DNA from: Maricaulis salignorans
Lineage (GTDB): Bacteria; Pseudomonadota; Alphaproteobacteria; Caulobacterales; Maricaulaceae
Assembly (NCBI RefSeq): GCF_900103475.1
Contig: NZ_FNHG01000008.1
Coordinates: 1 to 64,000 of the forward strand
Direction: 5' to 3'
DNA: 64,000 nt
Made by a program: the position numbers and the translations under genes. The first letter of the stretch is position 1; each line of letters begins with the position of its first letter. The notes under the pieces are model-generated. The model did not search any database. It was not told the origin of the DNA and was given only the letters and a program-made list of their open reading frames with translations. This document shows, one piece after another, positions 43,586-52,756 of the stretch.

Positions 43586-44416
43586 GTGCCGCGCTCGCCG
43601 GTCTTGCGAATCCTGATTGTCATCGCCGGCGTGCTGGTGATGGCTCTGGCGTCTGCCTGGCTCTGGCTCGACTCCCTGTTCGAAGTCCCCGGGACGCGCA
43701 CTGTGCCGTCGATTGCCGGAGAGGTGGGCGCGCAATCCGTGCTCGCCGTCTTCGCCCATCCCGATGACGAGCAATCGGTCACCGGCCTGCTGATCCGGGC
43801 GCAGACACGTGACGGGGCGGTGACACGCATGATCACGGCGACGCGCGGCGAGGCGGGAACCCCCTTGCCGCAGGTCAGCCGGATGGAAGAATTGGGCATT
43901 ATCCGCCATGCGGAAGTGCTCAAGAATGGCTGGGCACTGGGGCTCGAGGAACAGGAAGTCTGGGACTATCCCGATGGCGGCCTGCCGGATGCGGATTTCG
44001 AGGTCTATGTCGCCCGCCTGATGGAGCGCATGCAGGCCTGGCAGCCCGATCTGGTGGTGACCTTCTGGCCGGAAAGCGGCCTGTCCTGGCATCCCGACCA
44101 CCGCACGGCGGGGCGCGGCGCGACCGAGGCGGTGCGCCGTCTGCGCGAACTTGATCCCGATAATGCCCCGCGCGCCATCGCCTATATCCTGGCACCGCCG
44201 CGCATGATGGCCCAGTTTGGCGGCGAGACCGGCCAGCTGATCGTCGACAACCAGCCGGCGCCCAATCTGCAAATGCCGGGCGAGGCCTGGGCCAAGGTGC
44301 GCGGCTGGCAGATCCACGCCTCACAGCGCGATTACCTGCAACACGCCTATGGTTTCCCGACGCAGGTGATTTACGGCCTGTATGACAAGGAACATTATTA
44401 CCTCGTCGAATTCTGA
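43586..44416 (+). CDS. PIG-L family N-acetyl-sugar deacetylase-like, membrane anchored
   Basis: A 276-residue protein with an N-terminal membrane anchor (about 7-28) and a PIG-L/LmbE domain. The zinc motif AHPDDE lies at 57-62 and the second metal/catalytic motif HPDHR near 169-173. Members remove N-acetyl groups from GlcNAc-linked substrates such as GPI precursors, mycothiol or bacillithiol intermediates; this one faces the periplasm if the anchor is correct. The GTG start is 3 bp after the PagL-like stop, so the two form an operon, which hints at joint modification of surface glycolipids (inference). Confidence 0.88.
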   Translation: MPRSPVLRILIVIAGVLVMALASAWLWLDSLFEVPGTRTVPSIAGEVGAQSVLAVFAHPDDEQSVTGLLIRAQTRDGAVTRMITATRGEAGTPLPQVSRMEELGIIRHAEVLKNGWALGLEEQEVWDYPDGGLPDADFEVYVARLMERMQAWQPDLVVTFWPESGLSWHPDHRTAGRGATEAVRRLRELDPDNAPRAIAYILAPPRMMAQFGGETGQLIVDNQPAPNLQMPGEAWAKVRGWQIHASQRDYLQHAYGFPTQVIYGLYDKEHYYLVEF

Positions 44417-44441
44417 CGCGGTGCAAATTGATCTGGTCCGG

Positions 44442-44457
44442 GTCACGGCTTCGTGAC
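44442..44457 (+). terminator. Short hairpin before purA
   Basis: GTCACG-GCTT-CGTGAC, a 6-bp stem with a 4-base loop between the PIG-L stop and purA. There is no T-run, so it is a weak terminator or pause site at best. Confidence 0.3.
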
Positions 44458-44486
44458 AAGAACCCGCGACAAGGCAGGAGTCAGAC

Positions 44487-45776
44487 ATGGCGAACGTGAC
44501 CGTAGTGGGTGCCCAGTGGGGCGATGAGGGCAAGGGCAAGCTGGTCGACTGGCTCAGCCATCGCGCCGATGTCGTGGCCCGTTTCCAGGGCGGGCATAAT
44601 GCCGGCCATACGCTGGTCGTCGGCGAGAAAGTCTACAAGCTCTCGCTTCTCCCCTCCGGTGTCGTGCGCGGCAAGCTCTCCGTGATCGGCAATGGCGTCG
44701 TCGTCGACCCCTGGGCTTTCCTCGCCGAGGCGGAACGGATCACCGCCCAGGGCGTCAATATCACGCCCGACGTCGTCAAGATTTCCGAGACGGCTGCCCT
44801 GATCCTGCCGATCCACCGCGAACTCGACGCCTTCCGCGAAAACCGCGATGATGGCGAAGCCATCGGCACCACGCGCCGCGGCATTGGCCCGGCCTATGAA
44901 GACAAGGTCGGCCGCCGTGCCATCCGTGTCATCGACCTGATGGACGAGACCGCCCTGAAAGCGCGCGTCGCCGATATCCTGCACCATCACAACGCCCTGC
45001 GCCGCGGCCTCGGCCATCCGGAATACCCGGCCGAGCAATTGCTCGCCGAAATTCTCGAGATTGCACCGAAAATCATCCCCTATGCCGCGCCGGTCTGGCG
45101 TGTGCTGGCCGATGCGATCCGGGCCGATCAGAAAATCCTGTTCGAAGGTGCGCAAGGCGCGCTGCTCGATGTCGATCACGGCACCTATCCCTTCGTCACC
45201 TCATCCAACACCGTCTCCGGCCAGGCGTCGGCCGGTACCGGCGTCGGGCCCAAGGATGTCGGCTATGTGCTCGGTATCGCCAAGGCCTATATGACCCGCG
45301 TCGGCGCCGGCCCGTTTCCCAGTGAATTGCACGATGATGACGGCCAGCAGCTCGGCGAGCGCGGCCATGAATTCGGCACTGTCACCGGGCGCAAGCGACG
45401 CTGTGGCTGGTTTGATGCGGTGATCACGCGCCAGACCTTGCAGGTCGGCGGCGTCACCGGTGTCGCCCTGACCAAGCTCGACGTGCTCGACGGTTTCAAG
45501 ACGCTGAAAGTCTGCGTCGCCTATGAACTCGACGGCCAGCGTCTCGATTATCTGCCCGCCGGCAAGGAAGCCCAGGCCCGGGTCACCCCGGTTTATGAAG
45601 AGCTTGAAGGCTGGCAGGGCTCGACCGCCGGCGCGCGTTCCTGGGCGGAACTGCCCGCCGAAGCGGTCAAATATGTCCGCCGCATCGAAGAGCTGATCGA
45701 ATGCCCGATTGCCCTGGTCTCGACCAGTCCGGAACGCGAAGACGTGATCCTGATGCAGGACCCTTTCCGGGCGTGA
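44487..45776 (+). CDS. purA: Adenylosuccinate synthetase
   Basis: First committed step to AMP: joins aspartate to IMP using GTP. The 429 residues show the GTP-binding WGDEGKGK (11-18), the catalytic aspartate and GGHNAGH (about 36-42), the IMP loop [13 protein letters not shown] (about 130-142), [23 protein letters not shown] (220-242) and the C-terminal GTP segment. Length and motif order are canonical. AGGAG lies before the ATG. No purine repressor site is obvious upstream. Confidence 0.97.
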   Translation: MANVTVVGAQWGDEGKGKLVDWLSHRADVVARFQGGHNAGHTLVVGEKVYKLSLLPSGVVRGKLSVIGNGVVVDPWAFLAEAERITAQGVNITPDVVKISETAALILPIHRELDAFRENRDDGEAIGTTRRGIGPAYEDKVGRRAIRVIDLMDETALKARVADILHHHNALRRGLGHPEYPAEQLLAEILEIAPKIIPYAAPVWRVLADAIRADQKILFEGAQGALLDVDHGTYPFVTSSNTVSGQASAGTGVGPKDVGYVLGIAKAYMTRVGAGPFPSELHDDDGQQLGERGHEFGTVTGRKRRCGWFDAVITRQTLQVGGVTGVALTKLDVLDGFKTLKVCVAYELDGQRLDYLPAGKEAQARVTPVYEELEGWQGSTAGARSWAELPAEAVKYVRRIEELIECPIALVSTSPEREDVILMQDPFRA

Positions 45777-45801
45777 TGGCGCGGGCAGGGGGGAGGCGGT
45801 A

Positions 45802-47007
45802 ATGGCGCTCTCCAATGCCCTCATTCTCGCTGCCGCCCTGCTGACCGGCCTGGTGCTGGCCTTGCCGCGCGTCGCCGAAAACCGTCTGTGGCGCGCGACC
45901 ATCACGCCGCTCGCCTCGATCATCGGCAGCGGTTTCCTCGTGCTCGGTCCGGTGCTGGAAACCTCCTATGGCTATCTGGCGCCACTGGTGATGGCGGGCA
46001 TGTGCGCCGGCGCCTGGATGTTCGGTGCCGCGATCCGCGCCAATATCCACCAGCTTGACCAGGCCATCAGCCCGCGCAGTGTGCTGGAGAACCGTCTCGA
46101 AACCGCCGCCTCCTGGGTGCTGGCCTTCGCCTACATCATTTCGGTCGCCTATTATCTCAACCTGCTCGGTGCCTTTGGCGTCAGCCTGACCGAGGTCGAT
46201 GACCGCTATCACGCCCGCCTGCTGGCCAGCGCCGTACTGGTGCTGATCCTGGTAGTCGGCTGGACGCGCGGTTTTCACGCGCTGGAGCGGCTGGAGCAGG
46301 TCTCGGTCGGTATCAAGCTGGCGATCATTGCTGGGCTGATTTTCGGGCTGATCCTGTTCAATGCCGAACATTTGCGCGCCGGCGATCTGCAATTCTCGCC
46401 GCCGGAACTGACCGGCTGGCCCGCCATCACCCTGGCTTTCGGCCTGATCGTCACTATCCAGGGCTTCGAGACCTCGCGCTATCTCAAGGCCAGCTATGAC
46501 GCTGCCACCCGCATCCGCTCGATGCGGCGCGCGCAGCTGGTCTCGGCGGCGATCTATATCGTCTATATCGGCCTGATCGCCTATGTCTTCACGCCCAGCG
46601 ACCTGCCTTTCAGCGAGACGGCGATCATCGACATGATGCGCATCGTGGCGCCCGTTCTGCCGGTTCTGCTGGTCGCCGCCGCCCTCAGCGCCCAGTTCAG
46701 CGCCGCCGTTGCCGATACCGGCGGATCGGGTGGGCTGATGGTGGAATTGAGTGGCGGCCGCATCAAGCTGCGTCAGGCCTATGCCGTGCTGGTCGGGGCC
46801 GGACTGGTGCTGACCTGGACGGCCAATCTGTTCGAGATCATTGCCTATGCCTCGCGCGCCTTCGCGCTCTACTACGCGCTGCAGGCGGCGCTCGCGGCGC
46901 TGGGGGCCTGGCGGGCCGGCGGCCAGTCCTTGCGGATGACGGGCTATGCCAGCCTGTGCCTGCTCGGCCTGGCGATCACCGCCTTCGGAACGCCGGTCGA
47001 GGGCTGA
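45802..47007 (+). CDS. Integral membrane protein, APC/LeuT-fold transporter-like
   Basis: A 401-residue protein with about eleven hydrophobic segments. The early segment PLASIIGSGFLVLGPVL recalls the first helix of amino-acid transporters of the APC group (a broken helix with G-S-G), and the central ITLAFGLIVTIQGFETSRYLKASYD resembles helix six of the same fold. The substrate is unknown, and the family call rests on fold-like features. GGGGGAGGCGG lies before the ATG. It follows purA by 25 bp and may be read with it. The following acyltransferase is convergent. Confidence 0.65.
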   Translation: MALSNALILAAALLTGLVLALPRVAENRLWRATITPLASIIGSGFLVLGPVLETSYGYLAPLVMAGMCAGAWMFGAAIRANIHQLDQAISPRSVLENRLETAASWVLAFAYIISVAYYLNLLGAFGVSLTEVDDRYHARLLASAVLVLILVVGWTRGFHALERLEQVSVGIKLAIIAGLIFGLILFNAEHLRAGDLQFSPPELTGWPAITLAFGLIVTIQGFETSRYLKASYDAATRIRSMRRAQLVSAAIYIVYIGLIAYVFTPSDLPFSETAIIDMMRIVAPVLPVLLVAAALSAQFSAAVADTGGSGGLMVELSGGRIKLRQAYAVLVGAGLVLTWTANLFEIIAYASRAFALYYALQAALAALGAWRAGGQSLRMTGYASLCLLGLAITAFGTPVEG

Positions 47008-47010
47008 CCC

Positions 47011-48105
47011 CTATTCAGCGGCAACCATGCGTGGCTGGCGCATCCAGTTGAGCAGATGGGGCTTCATGGCCAGGGCGGGCTTTTCGACCGTCACCCGCAT
47101 CACCCAGCCGGCGGCGATGGCGCTGACCAGCATGATGGCGAAAAGGGTGTTGGCATCCAGGCCCGGCATCAGGGCGAAGGCCATCATGCCCAGCGGCCAG
47201 TGCAGGATGTAGACACCGTAGGACACATCCTCGACCTCGCGCAGCGCCTTGCCGACACGGCCAGGGACATCAAGGAAACCAACCCAGAGATAGAGCCAGG
47301 CCAGCGCGATCTGCAGCATCACCGGGCCCATCGCCGTGCCCTGGCTGGCAAAGGCCGCCAGCAGTGCCAGGCCGACATAACCCGAAGAGAGCGGGATCTG
47401 GTCACGGGCGGCGTAAAAACCGGCGCCGATCATGAAGGCAGGGCCGAAGCGGGCCATGGTGCCGATCGTGCCTTCACCAATGCCGCTATAGCCGAACATC
47501 TCGTAGAGCACGCCGCAGACCGCTGCCAGACCGGCCCAGACCAGGATCAGGCTGCGATGACGGTAGAGGCCGACCGCGGCCAGCAGGCCGACACCGAGAT
47601 AGGCGAGCAATTCATAGCGGATCGTCCACAGCGCGCCGTCCATCGCCCGGCCAATTGGCGAGGCATTGAAGACCTCCGGAAGGCCGGCCAGCGGATCCGC
47701 TTGCGACAGGACCATCAGCGGGAATTGCAGCGTCTGCGCATGGCTCCAATACTGGCCCAGCGGCAGTTCGGTAAAGAGCGGGCCGATCACGAGCCACATC
47801 AGCAGGACGACAGCGATCAGGCCCGGGAAGATCCGCAGCACGCGCGACAGGGTGAAGGAGAGCATGTCCGGGCGATTGAGCAGGCTGGCGGTGATCATAT
47901 AGCCGGACAGGATGAAGAAGCCGTCGAGCGCCAGCTGGACCGTCGCATCGACAAATTCCGGCCAGACACCGTGATAGGGCAGGCCCATCGGGATCAGGAT
48001 GGCATGGGCATAGACAACGATAATGGCGAAGACGATCCGCATGGCGGTGAATGTGTTCGACTTGTTTTCGAGCCGGCCATGGCCGGAATGAAAGATCGCC
48101 CGCAT
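47011..48105 (-). CDS. Acyltransferase 3 family membrane protein (OafA/YrhL type)
   Basis: A 364-residue protein with about ten membrane segments and the family marks in the first 100 residues: RIVFAIIVVYAHAIL with the conserved histidine near 34, then DGFFILSGYMITASLL and SRVLRIFPGLIAVVLL. Family members add acetyl or other acyl groups to surface sugars (O-antigen, peptidoglycan, exopolysaccharide). No polysaccharide cluster is adjacent, so the target is unknown. GAGGA precedes the ATG. It converges on the transporter-like gene and is divergent from a secreted protein gene. Confidence 0.87.
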   Translation of the reverse strand: MRAIFHSGHGRLENKSNTFTAMRIVFAIIVVYAHAILIPMGLPYHGVWPEFVDATVQLALDGFFILSGYMITASLLNRPDMLSFTLSRVLRIFPGLIAVVLLMWLVIGPLFTELPLGQYWSHAQTLQFPLMVLSQADPLAGLPEVFNASPIGRAMDGALWTIRYELLAYLGVGLLAAVGLYRHRSLILVWAGLAAVCGVLYEMFGYSGIGEGTIGTMARFGPAFMIGAGFYAARDQIPLSSGYVGLALLAAFASQGTAMGPVMLQIALAWLYLWVGFLDVPGRVGKALREVEDVSYGVYILHWPLGMMAFALMPGLDANTLFAIMLVSAIAAGWVMRVTVEKPALAMKPHLLNWMRQPRMVAAE

Positions 48106-48284
48106 GATTTCGTCCTCATTTGATCGTTTGTGTTAGGGAATGAGCAATAATTGGGCCGTGCCGCCTGGTCCTGGAAGCCTTTCGTTATTGAATTGAATTT
48201 GTTGAAAAATCTGGCCCCCAACTTGGTTCGAGCTTAAGCCGCCGCGCCCAGTCTTCTTCCCGTAATGGGAAAAAGGAGGGGCCG

Positions 48285-48806
48285 ATGTCCCGATTCAGCT
48301 TGCGGTATTCACTGGCCCTGGCGCTCGGCCTGGCTGTTCAGGCCGGATGGGGCGCATCCGCCCAGGCCGATGATTGTTCGCGCTTCGCGGCCGCCCGCGA
48401 TAGCTATCTCGGCCAGACCAGCGATGGCATGACCGCCGCGCTTGAACAGATGGCGCGCCAGCGTCAGATCCCCGTCGATGCGGCGGCCTTTTACTGGGGC
48501 GGGACGCTGTTACAGGCTGATGACCGCGCCAGTCTCGCCAGCCTGGCCCAGCTCACCCTCGCGACCTATCAATGGCAGGGCCATTGGGAGCGGGCCGAGC
48601 ACGCCATGACCCGCATCGCCGATGAGCATGGCAGCCGCGTTGCGGCCCTGTATGCCGGGCTGATGTTCACGGACAATCGCGGCGCGCGCGACCCGTACAG
48701 GGCCCGCGCCTATCTCGCCGAGTCCGCCCGGGGCGGCAATCGCGATGCGGCAGCCTTTCTGGATATGCATGATGCCTGTTCCGGGCACAGGATGGCGCTG
48801 AACTGA
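48285..48806 (+). CDS. Exported helical-repeat protein
   Basis: A 173-residue protein with a signal peptide (LALALGLAVQAGWGASAQA, cleavage near 28) and an alanine-rich helical-repeat body that resembles Sel1/TPR units (ALYAGLMFTDNRGARDPYRARAYLAESARGGNRDAAAFL). Two cysteines (one just after the cleavage site and one near the end) could form a disulfide. The ribosome site AAGGAGG is strong. Probably periplasmic; unknown role. Confidence 0.68.
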   Translation: MSRFSLRYSLALALGLAVQAGWGASAQADDCSRFAAARDSYLGQTSDGMTAALEQMARQRQIPVDAAAFYWGGTLLQADDRASLASLAQLTLATYQWQGHWERAEHAMTRIADEHGSRVAALYAGLMFTDNRGARDPYRARAYLAESARGGNRDAAAFLDMHDACSGHRMALN

Positions 48807-48828
48807 TCTTGCCCGGCGGCGCTGACCG

Positions 48829-49422
48829 CTATTTTTGCGGGGCCGGACAGGGCCCGAACTGGCGCAGGACGCGGCCGGTTGAAATCAGCACGCCGCGTTC
48901 AGCCGGCCCCGCGGTGACAATAGACCGATCAGGCGCAGCCGCACTGTGCAGGCCGCGCCGGTCATTTTCCCACAGTTCGAGGATTTCGATATCGCCATCC
49001 TCATACTGTCTCAAGGTCAGGCTCAGCGCGCCGGTAGTGCTGCCGTCGAACACGTCATCCTCGTAGCGTCCGGCCGTCGTGATCCGCGCCGCTCCGATCA
49101 GGGCCTCGCCCGCCACGCCATGCCTGGCAGGCATTTCTGCCTCGTGGATCGCATATAGCGGTTGGGGTTCGGGATCGGCGTCAAGATTGAACGAGACCAG
49201 GCCGGCACTGGCTTCGTAGATCGCGGCGGCGAGAAAATCGAGCCGGCGGACCTGACGCACCCGGATCGTGATGAAAGCGGCATCGCCGTCCTCGCATTGC
49301 AGCGCACCGTCGTCGTCGCGTTCGACAAACCGGCCCTCGGGGAATATCGCACCGTGTTCCGGTGCGGCCGGTCCGGCGCCTTGCGCAAGGAGCGCGGCGA
49401 TCAGTGTCATTGCCTGGTGCAT
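48829..49422 (-). CDS. Secreted protein, paralogue of the tandem pair at 52162-53299
   Basis: A 197-residue exported protein with a short hydrophobic start (MHQAMTLIAALLAQGAGPAA). It shares the layout of two genes 3-4 kb downstream: a LAALLAQGA-type leader, a GRFVERDDDGALQC segment (compare GHYVERLADGSSAC), a beta-rich body and a C-terminal LRQFGPCP (compare LQPFERCP). Two conserved cysteines suggest a disulfide. I do not recognise the family. The frame is open further upstream, but the leader marks the start. Confidence 0.62.
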   Translation of the reverse strand: MHQAMTLIAALLAQGAGPAAPEHGAIFPEGRFVERDDDGALQCEDGDAAFITIRVRQVRRLDFLAAAIYEASAGLVSFNLDADPEPQPLYAIHEAEMPARHGVAGEALIGAARITTAGRYEDDVFDGSTTGALSLTLRQYEDGDIEILELWENDRRGLHSAAAPDRSIVTAGPAERGVLISTGRVLRQFGPCPAPQK

Positions 49423-49723
49423 CAGGAACGGGTCCCGTATTGTGGATATTCGGCCTGCCCTGCGGAGCCTTGCGGCGGGGCGACTGGCAGGCCGGCAGGC
49501 GGTATCCATCTAAGGTCTGCGCGGATGAATGCCAGCTGAACGGCCGGGAGACTGGCCGATTGCGTTCGGGTCAGGCCGAGCGTCTATTCCTCTCATGATC
49601 CGTCTCTGAAGCGAGGCTGACAGGCGGAGCGCCGCGTTTCTGAACAGGATTTCATCATCCAAACCACGAAGCTGAGGCATCATGGTGACGGGTCCGGCCT
49701 TTCGCCGGGCCGGGAGGTTGATG
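49423..49723. other. Intergenic region with hairpin before the AraC gene
   Basis: A 300-bp gap between divergent genes. I see no small gene with a convincing ribosome site. A GTCCGGC-CTTTC-GCCGGGC hairpin (about 49692-49711) lies just before the GGGAGG site of the AraC-type gene and could affect its translation. Confidence 0.45.
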
Positions 49724-50509
49724 ATGCAGCACGCGCAGCTCTTTGCAGGCAGCGGGACCAGCGCCCGGTTGAGCTATTACGCGCCGGGCGCCTCGATGGC
49801 GGCGCATCATCATGAAGTCCACCAGTTTTCCTGCCTTCTGATCGGCGAGTTTCTCGAAGCGCATGCGGGACATGAGCGGGAGATTGGTCAGCCCAGTGTC
49901 GGCGTCAAACCGGCCGGTCTCGAGCACTATAATCAATACGGGCCCAATGGCGCCCTGATCCTGTCGATCAATCTGGAACCCTCTCGGATGGACGAGTATC
50001 TGCCCGGCTGTTCAACCGATTGGCGCTGGCAGGCAGGTGTCATGGCCGGGCGCGAGCGGCGTTCGGTGCTGGCGCTCTCCTCACTCCCGCGCGGATCCCA
50101 GGCCGAGGCGGAGACGCGGATTTGCGACCTGCTGGCGGTCATGACCCCCGAGCGCGACCGGCCGGCGAGCGCATCGCCGGGCGCGGCGGTGCCGGGCTGG
50201 CTCGCCCGGGTCCGCGACGCCCTGCGCGAGAGCGAGACTTCACCCGATTTGCAACGCCTGGCCGACGAGGCCGGCGTTCACCGCGTGCACTTGTCGCGCG
50301 TCTTTGCCCGCGAGTTTGGTGTGCCGCCCAGCCTGTATCGCCGCCGTTGCCGTCTGGCGCGGGCGATCGCCGACATGCTGCAAGGCGCCACGCTGGCTGA
50401 TGCGGCCCATAGCGCCGGCTTTGCCGATCAGAGCCATTTTTCCCGCTTCGCCAAGACCGAGACCGGCTATTCCCCGAACCGGCTGAAAACCCTGCTCGCG
50501 GCGGCCTGA
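49724..50509 (+). CDS. AraC-family transcriptional regulator
   Basis: A 261-residue regulator with an N-terminal cupin-like sensor (HHHEVHQFSCLLIGEF around 29-44) and a C-terminal double-HTH AraC domain (about 160-258). The first HTH is DLQRLADEAGVHRVHLSRVF and the second LADAAHSAGFADQSHFSRFAK, followed by GYSPNRLK. I chose the ATG at 49724, six bases after GGGAGG. It is followed 98 bp later by the serine hydrolase gene, which may be its target (inference). The ligand is unknown. Confidence 0.9.
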   Translation: MQHAQLFAGSGTSARLSYYAPGASMAAHHHEVHQFSCLLIGEFLEAHAGHEREIGQPSVGVKPAGLEHYNQYGPNGALILSINLEPSRMDEYLPGCSTDWRWQAGVMAGRERRSVLALSSLPRGSQAEAETRICDLLAVMTPERDRPASASPGAAVPGWLARVRDALRESETSPDLQRLADEAGVHRVHLSRVFAREFGVPPSLYRRRCRLARAIADMLQGATLADAAHSAGFADQSHFSRFAKTETGYSPNRLKTLLAAA

Positions 50510-50607
50510 GCCGGCGATGTTACACGCGTTCAATACCGAGGCCCTTGCCTCTGCTTGATTGAGCGCAAGCAAGCTCCCCACCGTGGAGCGCCAATCTGGA
50601 GCAGACC

Positions 50608-52134
50608 ATGTTACGTCACACCCTCGCGGCCATCAGCGCCCTCCTGTTGACCGGAACCGCCACGCTGGCGGAGACCCCGCAAGTCGCGGCGGCCCAGCTG
50701 GACGAATTCCTCGACCGCTTCCCCGATCTCGGACCGGGCTTTGCCGTCGTTATCGTAACCGCCGATGATATCATCATGAACCGCACCCAGGGCGAGCGCC
50801 GCGCCGCGACCGGGGCGCCGATGACGTCGGAAACGCCGATCTATATCGCCTCGCAAACCAAGGCCTATATGGGTCTGCTGGCGGCTTATCTGGACGCCCA
50901 GGGCATTCTCGCGCTCGACAGCCACATCACGGATTACTGGCCCGATCTGCAATTTCCCGAGGGTGTTGACCCGGCCGAGTGGACCTTGCGAGATCTGATC
51001 TCGCACCAGGTGCCGATCAGTGTTGAGATGATCACCATTCTGGAAGCCTATGTCGGCGAGGTCGCCGCGGCCGATTATCCGGCGCTGATCGCGCGCTATG
51101 GCGAGGCTCGCGAGCCGGGATTTGAGTATGATAATCTCGGCTATAATATTTACGGTGCCATCCTCGAGACGGCGACCGGGCGCAGTTGGCAGGACTGGCT
51201 CGACCAGGTGATTTTCGATCCGCTCGGCATGGACCACACGTCCGCCCGCACCTCCGACTTCTCCCTCGACGAACTCTCCTGGGGTCATGTCTGGCAGGGC
51301 GAGGGCGCCGGCTGGTATGAGGTCCGGCCCAAGACCGACGCCATCATGCAATCGGCCGGCGGTCTGGTGACCTCGACCGATGACATGGCGCAATGGCTGC
51401 AGCTGCAATTGCGCGGCTCAGGCCCAGAGGGCAGCGGCATCACTGCGGGCATGATCGCCGATGCCCAGACCGTCGCGGCCGAGACCCATCGCGATGACCG
51501 CCGCAATGCGATCGAACTGGTCTGCTCCGGCTATGCGTTGGGCTGGAATGTCTGCGATTTCGAAGGCCACCCGCTCTATGTCCATGGCGGCGGCTATACC
51601 GGCATTCGAACCATGATGGCCTTTGCGCCCGATCTCGGTGTCGGCATCGCCACCTTCTCCAATTCCGACAATATGACCGGTTGGGTGACCTCGCGCACTG
51701 TGATCATGTATCTGCAATTCCTCACCGAACATGCCGATGCCGAACGCTGGTCCGAAGCGCGGCCGCGGCTCTATCCGGAGCGCGCCGCCTGGCTGCTCAA
51801 CCGGCGTCAGGAAAGCCTGGCCGAGACCTGTGCCGAGGCCCGCTGGGGCGATTGGAGCTGGACGCCAGACAGTGAAACGCTCGCCGCCTATCAGGGCCGC
51901 TGGAGCACGGGCGATCCCTATCTCGATTTCGAGATCGCGCTGGAAGCCGGTCAGCTGGTCGCCCACTGGGGTGTCTATACGGTGCCGATGCAGCCGGCGA
52001 CGCCCGACGTCTTCGGTGGCCAGACCGACCCGTCCGCGGGGCTGGAATATTTCCACTTCTCGCGTGATGAATCCGGCGCGCTCAGCGGTGTCGTCTGGGA
52101 TGAGCACAGCTATACCCGCATTGCCGGCGAATAG
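50608..52134 (+). CDS. Secreted serine hydrolase, class C beta-lactamase/D-alanyl-D-alanine peptidase fold
   Basis: A 508-residue protein with a signal peptide (AAISALLLTGTATLA, cleavage near 21). The catalytic SxxK is S82-Q-T-K85, the YxN-type motif lies near Y174 (EYDNLGYNIYG), and the KTG-equivalent is YVHGGGYTG (about 323-331). The 130 extra residues at the C terminus form a beta-rich domain often seen in esterases and peptidases of this fold. It could be an esterase, peptidase or true beta-lactamase; the HGG form of the third motif argues more for an esterase or peptidase. Its neighbour is an AraC regulator. Confidence 0.87.
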   Translation: MLRHTLAAISALLLTGTATLAETPQVAAAQLDEFLDRFPDLGPGFAVVIVTADDIIMNRTQGERRAATGAPMTSETPIYIASQTKAYMGLLAAYLDAQGILALDSHITDYWPDLQFPEGVDPAEWTLRDLISHQVPISVEMITILEAYVGEVAAADYPALIARYGEAREPGFEYDNLGYNIYGAILETATGRSWQDWLDQVIFDPLGMDHTSARTSDFSLDELSWGHVWQGEGAGWYEVRPKTDAIMQSAGGLVTSTDDMAQWLQLQLRGSGPEGSGITAGMIADAQTVAAETHRDDRRNAIELVCSGYALGWNVCDFEGHPLYVHGGGYTGIRTMMAFAPDLGVGIATFSNSDNMTGWVTSRTVIMYLQFLTEHADAERWSEARPRLYPERAAWLLNRRQESLAETCAEARWGDWSWTPDSETLAAYQGRWSTGDPYLDFEIALEAGQLVAHWGVYTVPMQPATPDVFGGQTDPSAGLEYFHFSRDESGALSGVVWDEHSYTRIAGE

Positions 52135-52161
52135 GGCCGGGCCTTTGCTTCGCGCGCTGCC

Positions 52162-52716
52162 TCAGTCCATTTCGACGGCGCAGCGCTCGAAAGGCTGCAA
52201 CACCTCGCCATTCATCGCAGCGCCGTGGACACCCGGTGCGCGGGCCGAGCGGATCAGGATGATCGGCTCGCTGGCATAGGTCAGGACGGCGCTGACGATC
52301 TCGGTATCGCCATCGGGGTTGGTGAGGATGACGGCGCGCAGCGGGTAGGACGGCGAGCCGTCCGCCGGTGTGTGCCAGCCATCGATCAGATTCATGATGC
52401 GCATGCCGTTGTCGAATTCCGGATCGGGGCGGGACCCGCCCAGGGAGAGGGCATAGCTGAGATGGTAGCGCGCCGCCTGGCCGCCCAGGGCAAGAACAAG
52501 CTCGCCGGCATCGCCATCCATGCCCGAGGGATTGCCGGGTGTGGCACGTATGTCGAGATCAAAACTGCGCGCCGATGCATCGCCGCAAGCCGAGCTGCCA
52601 TCGGCGAGGCGTTCGACATAATGGCCATTGGGCAAGGCGGGGAGGCCAAGGATGACATTCTCCGGGACGGCGCCCTGGAGCAGCGTGGCGGCGAGTAGTC
52701 CTGTTGCGATCAGCAT
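52162..52716 (-). CDS. Secreted protein of a small local paralogue family (copy 1 of tandem pair)
   Basis: A 184-residue exported protein with signal peptide (MLIATGLLAATLLQGA, about 1-16). It is a clear paralogue of the next gene upstream: both have LPNGHYVERLADGSSACGDASAR-type segments (near 27-50), a beta-rich central body and the same C terminus LQPFERC. Two cysteines are conserved between them. The family is unknown to me. I chose the ATG at 52716 at the start of the leader; the frame is open further but unrelated. About 40 bp separate it from the upstream paralogue. Confidence 0.7.
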   Translation of the reverse strand: MLIATGLLAATLLQGAVPENVILGLPALPNGHYVERLADGSSACGDASARSFDLDIRATPGNPSGMDGDAGELVLALGGQAARYHLSYALSLGGSRPDPEFDNGMRIMNLIDGWHTPADGSPSYPLRAVILTNPDGDTEIVSAVLTYASEPIILIRSARAPGVHGAAMNGEVLQPFERCAVEMD

Positions 52717-52756
52717 GGCAAATCCCTGTCTTCGCGGTTCAACCCTGTGCGCCCCG

